From Lactiplantibacillus plajomi (lineage in GTDB: Bacteria; Bacillota; Bacilli; Lactobacillales; Lactobacillaceae), in contig NZ_BJDZ01000003.1 in the NCBI RefSeq assembly GCF_005405405.1, forward strand, positions 62,001-126,000: a stretch of 64,000 bases of DNA. Direction: 5' to 3'. The translations under genes and the position numbers were made by a program. Below are positions 42,758 to 51,497 of this stretch, piece by piece (position 1 is the stretch's first letter; every line of letters begins with the position of its first letter). The notes below the pieces were generated by a model. It searched no databases. It was given only the letters and a program-made list of their open reading frames with translations, and was not told where the DNA came from.

Positions 42758-43588
42758 TTAGGCAAAAGCTTCAACTTGTTGTTTCGTCAAGGTATCGTTC
42801 ATCCGACCACTCCGGAAGCCACCTAAGTCTAAGGTAACGTAACGGAAGCCTAATGATTGTAATTGACGGTTGACGCGGTCATTGAAGACCAGGAAGTCGC
42901 CAATGCGGGCTTCTGGTAATTCGATGCGGGCAATGTCATCGTGGAAACGAACCCGAACCGTTGGGAAGCCAAGGCTGCGTAAGTACTTTTCAGCGGCCAT
43001 CACTTGGGCGATGTTTTCATGAGTCAACGTCGTATTGTATGGGAAGCGGGAGGAAACGGAGCAAGAAGCAACCTTGTTCCAGTTCGTCAACCCTAGTTCT
43101 TGAGCCAAGGCCCGGACGTCAACTTTGAAGAAGTCGGCTTCTTGTAATAAGCTACGGGCGCCGGCTTCGGTCCGGGCTTTCAAACCTGGGCGGTAGTCGT
43201 TTTCGTCGTTCTTGATCATCCCGTCTAAGACCGCGTTGCTGCCGTTAGCAGCCGCCATGTCGTTTAAGCGGTTATAGAACATCTTCTTAGCAAAGTACCA
43301 GCTATCCGGCGTGTTTTGCTTGATGTGGTCGTCACTTAAGTAGTCCAAAGTCGTCGTTTCAACGGTTGCGCCTAATTCTTCGGCTAAACTAACGGCCTTG
43401 TCAAATTCTTCATCCGTAAATAATTCGGAGTTGGCAACGACGGCGGTCACGTTGGCTTGACCCAAAACGTTTAAAGCCATTTTCAAAACTAAGGTACTAT
43501 CGATCCCACCAGAAAAGGCGACCGTGACCTTCTTTAAATCCTTCAATAAATTGGTTAACGTTGCTTTTTTTGCTGCTAATGTTGTCAT
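42758..43588 (-). CDS. larE: LarE, sulfur transferase for the nickel-pincer cofactor
   Basis: 276 residues, exactly the L. plantarum length. PP-loop AFSGGIDST (residues 24-32) adenylates the pyridine dicarboxylate intermediate. Cys176 in KVASCSVSSRFPY is the sacrificial cysteine that donates sulfur in L. plantarum LarE and is converted to dehydroalanine. Last gene of larABCDE and followed by a terminator. Confidence 0.97.
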   Translation of the reverse strand: MTTLAAKKATLTNLLKDLKKVTVAFSGGIDSTLVLKMALNVLGQANVTAVVANSELFTDEEFDKAVSLAEELGATVETTTLDYLSDDHIKQNTPDSWYFAKKMFYNRLNDMAAANGSNAVLDGMIKNDENDYRPGLKARTEAGARSLLQEADFFKVDVRALAQELGLTNWNKVASCSVSSRFPYNTTLTHENIAQVMAAEKYLRSLGFPTVRVRFHDDIARIELPEARIGDFLVFNDRVNRQLQSLGFRYVTLDLGGFRSGRMNDTLTKQQVEAFA

Positions 43589-43619
43589 TTGATTTGCCTT
43601 CTTTTTAAATTTTAATTAC

Positions 43620-44336
43620 TTAATTAATGCCAAAAAATCCATTCATAAACCAAGCCGCAACCGCCGCCCCAACGAACGGTGCGATGCCGGGTACGATAAT
43701 CCCGTATTGCCAGTCGCTATCGGCCTTGTTGGCAATCGGTAAAATGGCGTGGGCGATCCGCGGTCCCATATCCCGGGCGAGGTTCATCGCGAATCCGGTT
43801 GGACCCCCGAGTCCCATCCCGATGGCCCAGACGAGTAAGCTAACGCCAATCGGCACGATGCCGGGCGTCTTAATTTCAGAAATTGCTAAGATTCCGGAAA
43901 TAAAGATAAAGGTGTCGAAGAATTCGACGAAGAAGTTGCGCGGTAAGTTCCGCACGGCCGGGGCCGTACAAAATAGGTTCCGAATCGTAATTGGTGAAAT
44001 TTCACCCGTCGAAGCCTTGAAGTGGTCGGCGTACATAATCCAAACGATCACCGAGCCCACGACCCCGCCTAAAACTTCGGCGACGGAGTACGGAATAAAG
44101 CTACTCCACGGTAAGTTACCGAGGATGCATTGTGCTAACACCATCGCGGGGTTGATACAAACGTTCCCGAAAATAAATAGCGCGATACTGATCCCAAAAC
44201 CCCAAGTCGTGATGGCAAAAATGTGACCGGAACCCCGGTACTTCGTTCCCTTTAGGACTGAACTGCAGTGGACCCCGACCCCGAAAATGATCATCAGGGC
44301 GGTCCCCATGAATTCAGCTAATAATTCATGTAACAA
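43620..44336 (-). CDS. larD: LarD, lactic-acid-facilitating aquaglyceroporin
   Basis: 238 residues, six helices and two half-helices of the MIP family. The first NPA box is intact (CINPAMVLAQCILG); the second is NLA (GFAMNLARDMGPR). LarD facilitates diffusion of lactic acid across the membrane, bringing substrate to the racemase. The NLA variant alters the lower pore constriction and also occurs in some lactobacillar GlpF paralogues. It starts four bases after larC2. Confidence 0.94.
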   Translation of the reverse strand: MLHELLAEFMGTALMIIFGVGVHCSSVLKGTKYRGSGHIFAITTWGFGISIALFIFGNVCINPAMVLAQCILGNLPWSSFIPYSVAEVLGGVVGSVIVWIMYADHFKASTGEISPITIRNLFCTAPAVRNLPRNFFVEFFDTFIFISGILAISEIKTPGIVPIGVSLLVWAIGMGLGGPTGFAMNLARDMGPRIAHAILPIANKADSDWQYGIIVPGIAPFVGAAVAAWFMNGFFGIN

Positions 44337-44340
44337 AAAA

Positions 44341-44778
44341 CTAATCCTCCTCGTTCAATTGCGCAGCGGCAACGGTGGCCGCTTGATAAACCGTTCTTAA
44401 CGGAATGTGAAACTGTTGCGCCAGACGCGCACAGTCCGCGTATTCCGGTGTCTGCTTCGTCACGCCGTCATAGGTCGCAACTTTTAGTTGAACCGCCCCG
44501 TAAGGCGTTTCGACCGTGATAAAGTGCCGTTTCATGATTGTCCGGTGCCACGTTTGGTAACGGACGCCAATCGTGCTGGTTTCTTTTAAAATCAGTTGGG
44601 TCAGCGCCCGTTTTTCCGCCACGTTGCCCAGCACCGTTAACTTGGTGGCTGGCCGGTTCTTCTTCATTTGAATCGGGGTGTAGAACACGTCGTAGGCGCC
44701 CGCTTCCAGCAGCACGTCCATTACGTAGCCGAGCCCCTCCCCGGTCTGGTCGTCCAAGTTTGCTTCGATCATCACCAC
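44341..44778 (-). CDS. larC2: LarC2, C-terminal half of the nickel insertase
   Basis: Written as a 145-residue frame from GTG 44778 (V-V-M-I-E-A-N-L-D-D-Q-T-G-E-G). The same frame stays open upstream through VVNRTTDD to the A-run at the end of larC1, so the product is most likely made only as a LarC1-C2 fusion by -1 frameshifting, as reported for L. plantarum LarC. It carries the C-terminal ferredoxin-like domain of LarC. No good ribosome site precedes 44778, which supports fusion. Confidence 0.92.
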   Translation of the reverse strand: MVMIEANLDDQTGEGLGYVMDVLLEAGAYDVFYTPIQMKKNRPATKLTVLGNVAEKRALTQLILKETSTIGVRYQTWHRTIMKRHFITVETPYGAVQLKVATYDGVTKQTPEYADCARLAQQFHIPLRTVYQAATVAAAQLNEED

Positions 44779-44810
44779 GTCATCGGTCGTGCGGTTAACG
44801 ACCTGATGAC

Positions 44811-45668
44811 TTAGTTTTTTTTTTCGAACAGGACGGCCCGTAACGCGTTGAAACCACCGGTGTCCCGCTGGCCAAACCCGTAACCGACCTTCAACGGCGT
44901 CGCATTTTCCGGCAGCGGACCGAAGTCCTTAACCATCGTCTTAACGATGCCCATCCCGGTTGGCGTGATCAGTTCGGTATGGATGTCCAAACGCTGTTGA
45001 ATCGGTACCCGACTGCCAACGCGCATCTGCATCACGGCTGGGACCGGCACCGGCATTTGACCGTGCGCGACGTTGATGAAGCCACTCCCGTCAGTTAACG
45101 GCGAAGCTTGGACTTCATCAATGTCCATTAATTCTAGTGCGACGCAACAACCAACGATATCCACGATGGAATCCAACGCCCCCACTTCGTGAAAGTGGAC
45201 GTCAGCTAACGGCATGTGGTGAACCGTTGCTTCCGCCTGTGCGATTTCGGTAAAAATGGCTTCCGCGTGGGTTTTAACGTTGTCCGACAAGTCACTGGCG
45301 TGGATCAAGTCCAAAATATCGCTCAGGTGGCGGGCCGCACCGTGATGATGATGGTGCCCGTCTTGGTGATCATGCTGGTCATGGTCAGCGTGCGTTGCGT
45401 GGTCGGCAGCGGTATCCGCGTGGTGGTGGTCGGCGGCGTGGTGGTGTTCAACGAAGCCGTGGTCCTTACCACCGGCAACTTGGACGTCGAAACTCGTGCC
45501 GTAAATACTACTTTTAGCCAAGCGTTCGCGCGTCAGACGGTAACCTTTCACGTGTAGTTTTTCCAGCTCCGCTTTTAATTGGTCGAAGTCGAGGCCGAGA
45601 TCCAGCATGGCGCCCAAAAACATGTCGCCACTAATACCGGAAAACGCGTCTAAATAAAGTGTTCGCAT
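44811..45668 (-). CDS. larC1: LarC1, N-terminal half of the nickel insertase
   Basis: 285 residues. CTP-dependent nickel insertase that puts Ni into the pyridinium dithio-dicarboxylate cofactor. Start MRTLYLDAFSGISGDMFLGAMLDLG matches the family. Residues about 75-110 hold a His-rich stretch (HHHAADHHH, HADHDQHDHQDGHHHHH) that likely stores or delivers nickel. It ends at an A10 slippery run and TAA; -1 slippage joins larC2 to give about 440 residues. Confidence 0.95.
   Translation of the reverse strand: MRTLYLDAFSGISGDMFLGAMLDLGLDFDQLKAELEKLHVKGYRLTRERLAKSSIYGTSFDVQVAGGKDHGFVEHHHAADHHHADTAADHATHADHDQHDHQDGHHHHHGAARHLSDILDLIHASDLSDNVKTHAEAIFTEIAQAEATVHHMPLADVHFHEVGALDSIVDIVGCCVALELMDIDEVQASPLTDGSGFINVAHGQMPVPVPAVMQMRVGSRVPIQQRLDIHTELITPTGMGIVKTMVKDFGPLPENATPLKVGYGFGQRDTGGFNALRAVLFEKKN
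44814..44824 (-). other. Slippery site for programmed -1 frameshift in larC
   Basis: On the minus strand the end of larC1 reads GAA AAA AAA AAC TAA. Ten A followed by C contains the canonical -1 heptamer A-AAA-AAC. Slipping one base back reads AAA CTA AGT and continues in the larC2 frame. Confidence 0.88.
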
Positions 45669-45702
45669 CTTGGATTCCTCTCTTGATTTAGTTATCTGAA
45701 TT

Positions 45703-46449
45703 TTACAACTGGTTGATCATGCTAGCGGAGTAGGCCGCGCCAAAACCGTTGTCGATATTGACAACCGTAATGCCCGACGCACAACTATTCAGCATGGTCA
45801 GTAAGGCGGTCATCCCCTGGAAGTTGGTGCCGTAACCAATACTGGTCGGTACGGCGATCAACGGCTTGTTGATCAAACCGCCGACCACGCTGGCTAGCGC
45901 CCCTTCCATGCCGGCAATCACGATGACCACCCGCGCACCGCGGATAATGTCCAACTTGGCAAACAACCGGTGAATCCCGGCAACGCCAACGTCGTAGACC
46001 CGCTGAACGTGGTTGCCGAACGCTTCGGCCGTCACCGCCGCTTCTTCGGCAACCGGCTGGTCGGAAGTCCCGGCCGTGACGACGGCAATGTAGTCGTCGG
46101 TCTTGGGGGTCGGTAACTTCCCCACGGTCATGCACTGCGCCTTAGCGTGATAAACCGCGTCCGGCAGCGCCGGTTGTAAGGCGGCGTATTTTTCAGCCGA
46201 CAGCCGGGTCGTCAAGATCGGCAACGTCTGGTTGGTCATCGCCTTAATGATGCCCGCGATTTGCGGCGCGGTTTTGCCGGCACCGTAGACGACTTCGGGG
46301 AAGCCGTTCCGCGTTTGCCGGCTTAAATCAACACTGGCAAAGCCCAGGTCGGCGGTTTGCGCCGCTTCTAGTTGTCCGGCGGCCGCCGCCGGGCTTAACG
46401 TCCCGGCCGCGACCCGTTGTAAAATTTCGTTGGTCGTTAGCGTTGCCAT
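45703..46449 (-). CDS. larB: LarB, nicotinate mononucleotide-type carboxylase/hydrolase
   Basis: 248 residues. It carboxylates nicotinic acid adenine dinucleotide at C5 and cleaves AMP, first step of the NPN cofactor. The C-terminal half resembles Pur[41 protein letters not shown] and [23 protein letters not shown]. It is directly downstream of larA, with the start codon right after the larA stop. Confidence 0.95.
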   Translation of the reverse strand: MATLTTNEILQRVAAGTLSPAAAAGQLEAAQTADLGFASVDLSRQTRNGFPEVVYGAGKTAPQIAGIIKAMTNQTLPILTTRLSAEKYAALQPALPDAVYHAKAQCMTVGKLPTPKTDDYIAVVTAGTSDQPVAEEAAVTAEAFGNHVQRVYDVGVAGIHRLFAKLDIIRGARVVIVIAGMEGALASVVGGLINKPLIAVPTSIGYGTNFQGMTALLTMLNSCASGITVVNIDNGFGAAYSASMINQL

Positions 46450-47724
46450 CTACTTGACGATAACGCCGAGGCCGTCCGGAACGACCGTAACTTTGGCATC
46501 CTGGCCTTCACGTTCGTAGGCTTTTTGCATGGCTTCTTCTAAGCTCGTTGCTAATTCCATGTGCATCCCGGTGACTAAGTCCGGATCAACTAAGTCTGAG
46601 ACGAAAATAACGTGATGGTGCACTAAGATCCGGGCAAAAATTTGGGCGGTCCACTGGTCGGGTACCGTCTTTAAACGCGGCGTGTTAACGGCTTGATCCA
46701 AGAATTCCTTCGGGTCGTCAACGTCGGCTAAGTTATGGAAGAAGCCTTCGCCACCGTGACCATCGCGGGCACCGGCGACCATCACGATGGTGCCGCCTTC
46801 CTTGTTGGTTGCTTCGGCCGCGGTCATCCCCTTAACGGCCTGGTAAATATTTTGGTCTAACGGGTAACCACCGTTGGTTGAAATAGCGATGTCACACTTG
46901 ATACCGTCAACACTGGAAAGGTCTTTAACAAAGTCACAACCGACTTTGTGAGCAGCTTCCATGTCACCGGCAAACGAGCCGATGATCTTCTTATCTTCGT
47001 CTAACACAACGTTGACGATGAAGGCCAACTTAGCCGTCCGGGCAGCGTAAACCATGTCCTTGTGAATTGGGTTGTGCATTAAGTTCCCGGTCCGCGCCTT
47101 TGGTGAGTTGATAAATTCACCGGAGTGGTTGGCCATGATGGTCTTGTAAGAAGCGACCCCCGGTAAAACGGACTTCCGCCCGCCAGAAAAGCCGGCGAAG
47201 AAGTGGGATTCAATGAACCCTTCTGAAATTAATAAGTCGGCTTCGGCCGCCACCTTATTGATAATGCAGTCACCACCGGAAGGCAGTTGACCGATTTTGA
47301 CCATTGAACTGTCGTCAGTCGAAACGTGCATCACGATTTCTTCGTTATTAACGATGTCTTCACCATATTTATTAACCAGTTCTTCGTGGGTTGAAGGCCG
47401 GTGGAAACCGGTGGCAACTAAGATTCGAATCCGGGCATCAGGTGCCACGGAACGAATCCGCCGTAATAGGATTGGCGTAATAATGTGGGACGGTACCGGC
47501 CGGGTGTGATCGGAACTGATGATAACGATGTTCTTCTTGCCGGTTGCAAGTTCTTCTAATGAAGCGGACCCAATTGGGTTATCCAACGATTTTTCAACCG
47601 TTTCGCTCTCGGATAATTTGTTATGATATGTTGCAGCTTGTGAGACGAGTTTCCCCGCAAAGTTTTCATCGGGAACTTTCACGGTAATCGTCTTTTTGTC
47701 ATATGGTAAATTGATAGCAACCAT
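46450..47724 (-). CDS. larA: LarA, nickel-dependent lactate racemase
   Basis: 424 residues. It interconverts L- and D-lactate by hydride transfer through the Ni-pincer cofactor. Key residues fall at the L. plantarum numbers: Lys184 (cofactor attachment, HFFAGFSGGRKS), His200 (nickel ligand), His108 and His174 (catalytic). First gene of larABCDE, with a TGGACA-N17-TATAAC promoter and a divergent Crp-type regulator LarR. Confidence 0.98.
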   Translation of the reverse strand: MVAINLPYDKKTITVKVPDENFAGKLVSQAATYHNKLSESETVEKSLDNPIGSASLEELATGKKNIVIISSDHTRPVPSHIITPILLRRIRSVAPDARIRILVATGFHRPSTHEELVNKYGEDIVNNEEIVMHVSTDDSSMVKIGQLPSGGDCIINKVAAEADLLISEGFIESHFFAGFSGGRKSVLPGVASYKTIMANHSGEFINSPKARTGNLMHNPIHKDMVYAARTAKLAFIVNVVLDEDKKIIGSFAGDMEAAHKVGCDFVKDLSSVDGIKCDIAISTNGGYPLDQNIYQAVKGMTAAEATNKEGGTIVMVAGARDGHGGEGFFHNLADVDDPKEFLDQAVNTPRLKTVPDQWTAQIFARILVHHHVIFVSDLVDPDLVTGMHMELATSLEEAMQKAYEREGQDAKVTVVPDGLGVIVK

Positions 47725-47776
47725 GACGTTTGAGCATCTTCTTTCTCGTAAACTAAAATTTTAACGTGCATGTTTT

Positions 47777-47805
47777 GTTATACTAAAGGTCGCATAAGTT
47801 GTCCA
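47777..47805 (-). promoter_or_regulatory. larA promoter
   Basis: TGGACA (47800-47805) and TATAAC (47777-47782) on the minus strand, 17 bases apart. Upstream lie the palindromes GTTAAC (47830) and GTATAC (47840) in the gap shared with larR; a LarR operator is expected here but I cannot define it from one copy. Confidence 0.55.
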
Positions 47806-47973
47806 TTACATTTTAAGTTTCCAAAAATAGTTAACAAATGTATACTTTAAATGCGATTGCTTCGATTACGAAAACCGCTATGCTTAGCAGAGTAACTATC
47901 GTGATTGAAGCTAAAAATTATCTCGTCATTCATTTTTAACCTCAAATCATTCACGAAAGAACTGAATTTTAAG

Positions 47974-48639
47974 ATGGTACTAACTGATATTGAATTTTTA
48001 TTGAGTTATTTGGAAGCCCACGACGTGCCAACGATCAAGAAGAAACGGCATACCTACCTGACTTACCACGGTTTGTCCGAACACTATACTTACGTTTTAA
48101 AAGAGGGCATTATCAAGAACAGCATCATTTTGCAGGACGGCCGTGAATTCAACCTTTCCTACATTGCTAAGCCCGACGTTATCTCACTGTTACGTGACGA
48201 AGTGTCGCGCTCGACCGACCAGCCGTTCAACGTCCGCATCGAATCCGAATACGCGACGTTTTACCAGGTCAACCGGGTCTCCTTTTGGAAGTACGTCAAC
48301 AGCACCCCCGAATTACAAAACTACGTTAAGAATTACTACCGGAAAAAGTTGTCGGAAAACATTCTCCGGTTGCAACGCATGGTCATGAACGGTAAAAAGG
48401 GCGCCATTTGCTCTTTTATTTATAGTTTGGTGGACCTCTTCGGCCGTAAGGTGAGCGACGGCATCCTGATCGACTTCATCGTCACCAACGACGACATCGC
48501 CGGTTTTTGTGGCATTAGCTCCCGCAGTAGCGTTAACCGCATGCTCAAGGAACTCCGAACCGACGGGGTGCTGGCGGTCCGTAATCATAAATTCATTATT
48601 CAAGATATTAGTTACCTCTTAGATCAAATCGCAAACTAG
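47974..48639 (+). CDS. larR: LarR, Crp/Fnr-type regulator of the lar locus
   Basis: 221 residues from ATG 47974. N-terminal cyclic-nucleotide-like beta barrel (about 15-120), dimer helix, and C-terminal winged HTH with NDDIAGFCGISSRSSVNRMLKELRTDGVL. There is no 4Fe-4S Cys cluster. In L. plantarum LarR activates larA-E and larMNQO in response to L-lactate excess. The open frame extends to a TTG at 47905, but the Crp-family length and start context favour the ATG. Confidence 0.92.
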   Translation: MVLTDIEFLLSYLEAHDVPTIKKKRHTYLTYHGLSEHYTYVLKEGIIKNSIILQDGREFNLSYIAKPDVISLLRDEVSRSTDQPFNVRIESEYATFYQVNRVSFWKYVNSTPELQNYVKNYYRKKLSENILRLQRMVMNGKKGAICSFIYSLVDLFGRKVSDGILIDFIVTNDDIAGFCGISSRSSVNRMLKELRTDGVLAVRNHKFIIQDISYLLDQIAN

Positions 48640-48653
48640 TGAGGTGCTCATCC

Positions 48654-49637
48654 GTGCATATCCCGGATAATTATTTAAGTCCCGCTACCTGTGGGACGTT
48701 AGTAGTGGCCATGGCTCCCGTCTGGACCGTGTCCGTATTGACAGTCAAAGCGCAAGTCAAAAAACATCACGAAACGTTGCCAATGCTCGGCATTGCCGCG
48801 TCGTTAGCCTTTCTGATCATGATGTTTAACCTCCCGATTCCTGGCGGCACGACGGCCCACGCGGTCGGCGGCACGCTGTTAGCGGTGCTGATTGGGCCCT
48901 GGGCGGCCTGTTTGGCGCTCAGCGTAACCCTTTTATTACAAGCACTGCTCTTCGGTGACGGTGGAATCCTCGCTTTTGGGGCCAACGCCCTCAACATGGC
49001 CGTCATCATGCCGTTTGTCGGATACGGTTGCTACCGGCTGGGACAAAAGTTGCATCACGAAAAGATCGGTCTCGCAGTGGGCGCCTACCTCGGCATCAAC
49101 GCCGCGGCGTTAATCGCCGGGGTTGAACTTGGCTTACAACCACTATTGGCTCATACGGCCAGTGGTGCGCCGTTATACTGCCCGTACGGTCTCAATATCG
49201 CCGTGCCCGCCATGCTCAGCGCCCACTTGCTAGTCGCCGGCTGGGTCGAACTCGTTTTCACCCTGCTGGTTTTTCAATTCGTCAAGCGGGTCGCCCCGAC
49301 TAACTTGTACCAAACGCCGGTTAAAACCAACCGGCGGCCCTGGTTAGCGTTACTAGTCGGTCTAGCGATTCTCTCGCCGTTAGGGTTACTCGCCAGCAAT
49401 ACTGCTTGGGGGGAGTGGGATACAACTGAACTGACCCACTTACTCGCACAACAACATTTGAGTACTCAGGCACCCCAAGGCATGGTCCACGGCTTTCATT
49501 TTCAAGCCCTATTTAGCGACTACGCCATTGCGGGACTGCCCGTAAGTGTCGGCTATATTTTGTCCGCTTTATCCGCAATTTTAATTTTCTTACTCTTAAT
49601 TCGAGGCCTTCAACATGGAACCGAAACAACCGACTAA
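48654..49637 (+). CDS. larMN: LarMN, nickel ECF transporter substrate-binding (CbiM/NikMN-like) protein
   Basis: 327 residues. The GTG at 48654 begins fMet-His-Ile-Pro-Asp; in the CbiM/NikM family the N-terminal Met-His-Ile-Pro-Asp is needed because the amino terminus and His2 bind Ni, so the longer frame from 48639 must be wrong. His69 in GGTTAHAVGG is a further ligand. Seven or so helices followed by a C-terminal NikN-like part (about 230-325). SD GAGGTG. It forms the nickel uptake system with LarQ and LarO. Confidence 0.93.
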   Translation: MHIPDNYLSPATCGTLVVAMAPVWTVSVLTVKAQVKKHHETLPMLGIAASLAFLIMMFNLPIPGGTTAHAVGGTLLAVLIGPWAACLALSVTLLLQALLFGDGGILAFGANALNMAVIMPFVGYGCYRLGQKLHHEKIGLAVGAYLGINAAALIAGVELGLQPLLAHTASGAPLYCPYGLNIAVPAMLSAHLLVAGWVELVFTLLVFQFVKRVAPTNLYQTPVKTNRRPWLALLVGLAILSPLGLLASNTAWGEWDTTELTHLLAQQHLSTQAPQGMVHGFHFQALFSDYAIAGLPVSVGYILSALSAILIFLLLIRGLQHGTETTD

Positions 49638-50430
49638 CTTGCCCGCCTGGTTGCAAGCGCCCGCGTCAACCACGAGCCACGCGACCAGGGTCACGTTCTG
49701 GCAACGTAATCAGCGCCACTTACGCGCCCTGCTACGGCGTCTGGCCCAGCCAGCGCCCGCGATTCAGCCCCGCTGGCACTTAGCCCCACAAATTAATTTA
49801 ATTCGCTTATTATTATTAGTCCTACTAATTGCCCTGATTCAAAACGCGGTCCTACTTTGGTGTTTAGCGCTCCTGTTAGGCTTTCAACTCCTCTGGCTGC
49901 CACCCGGCCAGTTACGGCGTTTCGTACGGAGCTGGTTATTCAGTTCAGTCGTGGCCGTCATTATCGTGTTACCGAGTTACTGGTTAAACGGGCCGGCCAC
50001 CCTACTATTTTTTAGCTTAAAAACGAGTTTGATGCTGGCCAACGCCCAGTATTACCGCTTAACCACACCGTTTCAGGACCTACTCAGCGGGCTAAAAAGC
50101 TTACACTTTCCCGACGTCTTGATCATGACGCTGGCAATTGCGGTGACTTACCTGCGGATGCTGGGCCAGCACTTACTACTGACCATGGAGGCCTTAGAAA
50201 CGCGAACGGTCGCGCCCACCAAGCACCCCTACCGCCTAATCGGGGCAATGTTTGGCAACCTCTACCTCAAGAGCTACGCATACGCCCTCGAACTGTACGC
50301 CGCGATGGAAGCCCGCGGGTTCAACGGGCACTACGTTCGAAGTACCCCAACTCACAGTCATTGGCGCGACTACTTGTCGCTTAGTCCCGACTTACTCGTC
50401 TTAATCTTATTTGTGCTTTGGAGGCCTTGA
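49615..50430 (+). CDS. larQ: LarQ, ECF-type transmembrane coupling protein
   Basis: 271 residues, CbiQ/EcfT family. Four or more helices in the first 160 residues and the ATPase-coupling motif AMEARGFNGHY (A-R-G) near residue 230. It transmits ATP hydrolysis by LarO to LarMN. It overlaps larMN by 23 bases, with GAGG as ribosome site. Confidence 0.93.
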   Translation: MEPKQPTNLPAWLQAPASTTSHATRVTFWQRNQRHLRALLRRLAQPAPAIQPRWHLAPQINLIRLLLLVLLIALIQNAVLLWCLALLLGFQLLWLPPGQLRRFVRSWLFSSVVAVIIVLPSYWLNGPATLLFFSLKTSLMLANAQYYRLTTPFQDLLSGLKSLHFPDVLIMTLAIAVTYLRMLGQHLLLTMEALETRTVAPTKHPYRLIGAMFGNLYLKSYAYALELYAAMEARGFNGHYVRSTPTHSHWRDYLSLSPDLLVLILFVLWRP

Positions 50431-50431
50431 A

Positions 50432-51163
50432 ATGGCATTGATTAATTTAGTAAACCTTTGCTATGATTATCCTAATACCACGGGATTAGATCATTTAAAT
50501 CTGACCATCAATGCCGGCGAATTTGTTTGCCTGATGGGTCCCAACGGTTCGGGTAAATCAACGCTAATGAAAATTTTAAGTGGCTTAGCGTCGCCTAAAT
50601 CTGGCGATTACCAGTTAGACGGCCAGGCCATCACCGCCGCTTACTTAGCGGACGCTCAGCGGCGCCAACGCCTGCACCAAAAAATCGGCGTTGTCTTTCA
50701 AAATACCGACGTTCAACTGTTCAACACGTCGGTGGCGGAAGAAATCGCCTTTGGCCCCCGGCAACTCGGGCTATCGGCCGCGGCCATCGAACAGCGAGTC
50801 ACGGACTGCTTGCAGTTAACCGACTGCGAAGCCCTGCGCGAGCGGGTGCCCTACCAACTTTCCGGTGGCGAAAAAAAACGCGTGGCGCTCGCTAGCGTCC
50901 TCGCGTTAAATCCCGAGATATTATTGTTGGATGAGCCGCTCAATGGTCTGACCATCGCCGCTCAACAACAAATTTTAACCTTACTACAACGGCTCCAATC
51001 CGCTGGCAAAACCATTATCATGGCGAGCCATAATTTCCAACAAGTTCAAGCCGTTGGCCAACGTTTTATTATTTTTAACAGTCTCCACCAAATTAGCGCC
51101 GACATGACGGCGGCTGACCTACAACGCCAGCCCGACCGCCAGACGCAGTTGATGACTTTATAA
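50432..51163 (+). CDS. larO: LarO, ECF transporter ATPase
   Basis: 243 residues, EcfA/CbiO family. Walker A GPNGSGKST, Q-loop VVFQNTDVQLF, signature YQLSGGEKKRVALA, Walker B EILLLDEPLNG, switch His in ASHNF. ATG at 50432 follows GGAGG inside the larQ end; a GTG-less longer frame is not supported. Energises nickel import for cofactor synthesis. Confidence 0.95.
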   Translation: MALINLVNLCYDYPNTTGLDHLNLTINAGEFVCLMGPNGSGKSTLMKILSGLASPKSGDYQLDGQAITAAYLADAQRRQRLHQKIGVVFQNTDVQLFNTSVAEEIAFGPRQLGLSAAAIEQRVTDCLQLTDCEALRERVPYQLSGGEKKRVALASVLALNPEILLLDEPLNGLTIAAQQQILTLLQRLQSAGKTIIMASHNFQQVQAVGQRFIIFNSLHQISADMTAADLQRQPDRQTQLMTL

Positions 51164-51178
51164 TAAGGAGTTGAGAAT

Positions 51179-51415
51179 ATGATCAATCCTAACGATGGTA
51201 CGATTCATCGTGGCTGGAATCGCCGGGTGATTACGGGTAAAACCTTAGCCGAATGCGACCAACGCCTCGAAAAGTACCTGAACGACCAAGACTACGGGTC
51301 GGGTGAATTCACGGTCTTACACGAAAGTGCTAGCCCCCGTGAAACCACCGGTTACGATTTGCCAAACGGCGACACCTGCTACATTAGTTTCTTGATTTAC
51401 AATAGCCGGCTCTAA
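51179..51415 (+). CDS. Small conserved hypothetical protein at end of lar transporter operon
   Basis: 78 residues, not recognised. No membrane segment or metal motif apart from two Cys (positions about 26 and 68). ATG follows AAGGAG, 15 bases after larO and before the shared terminator, so it is probably co-transcribed with larR-MN-Q-O. A link to nickel or lactate is only positional. Confidence 0.7.
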   Translation: MINPNDGTIHRGWNRRVITGKTLAECDQRLEKYLNDQDYGSGEFTVLHESASPRETTGYDLPNGDTCYISFLIYNSRL

Positions 51416-51422
51416 GCCCGCA

Positions 51423-51459
51423 AAAAGCGCCCCTGCTAGTAAGCTAGCGGGGCGCTTTG
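51423..51459 (+). terminator. Intrinsic terminator of the larRMNQO operon
   Basis: AAAGCGCCCCTGCTAG / CTAGCGGGGCGCTTT stem with a TAAG loop. Confidence 0.85.
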
Positions 51460-51469
51460 CTATTAGCAA

Positions 51470-51485
51470 TGTTTCACGTGAAACA
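51470..51485. promoter_or_regulatory. parS site 3
   Basis: Exact TGTTTCACGTGAAACA, between the lar terminator and the stop of the convergent PNPOx-like gene. Confidence 0.92.
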
Positions 51486-51497
51486 TCGTCCTGGATT

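Noticed and set aside
43627-44226. 199-residue plus-strand ORF opposite larD
   Set aside because: Antisense shadow of larD; no ribosome site and implausible composition.
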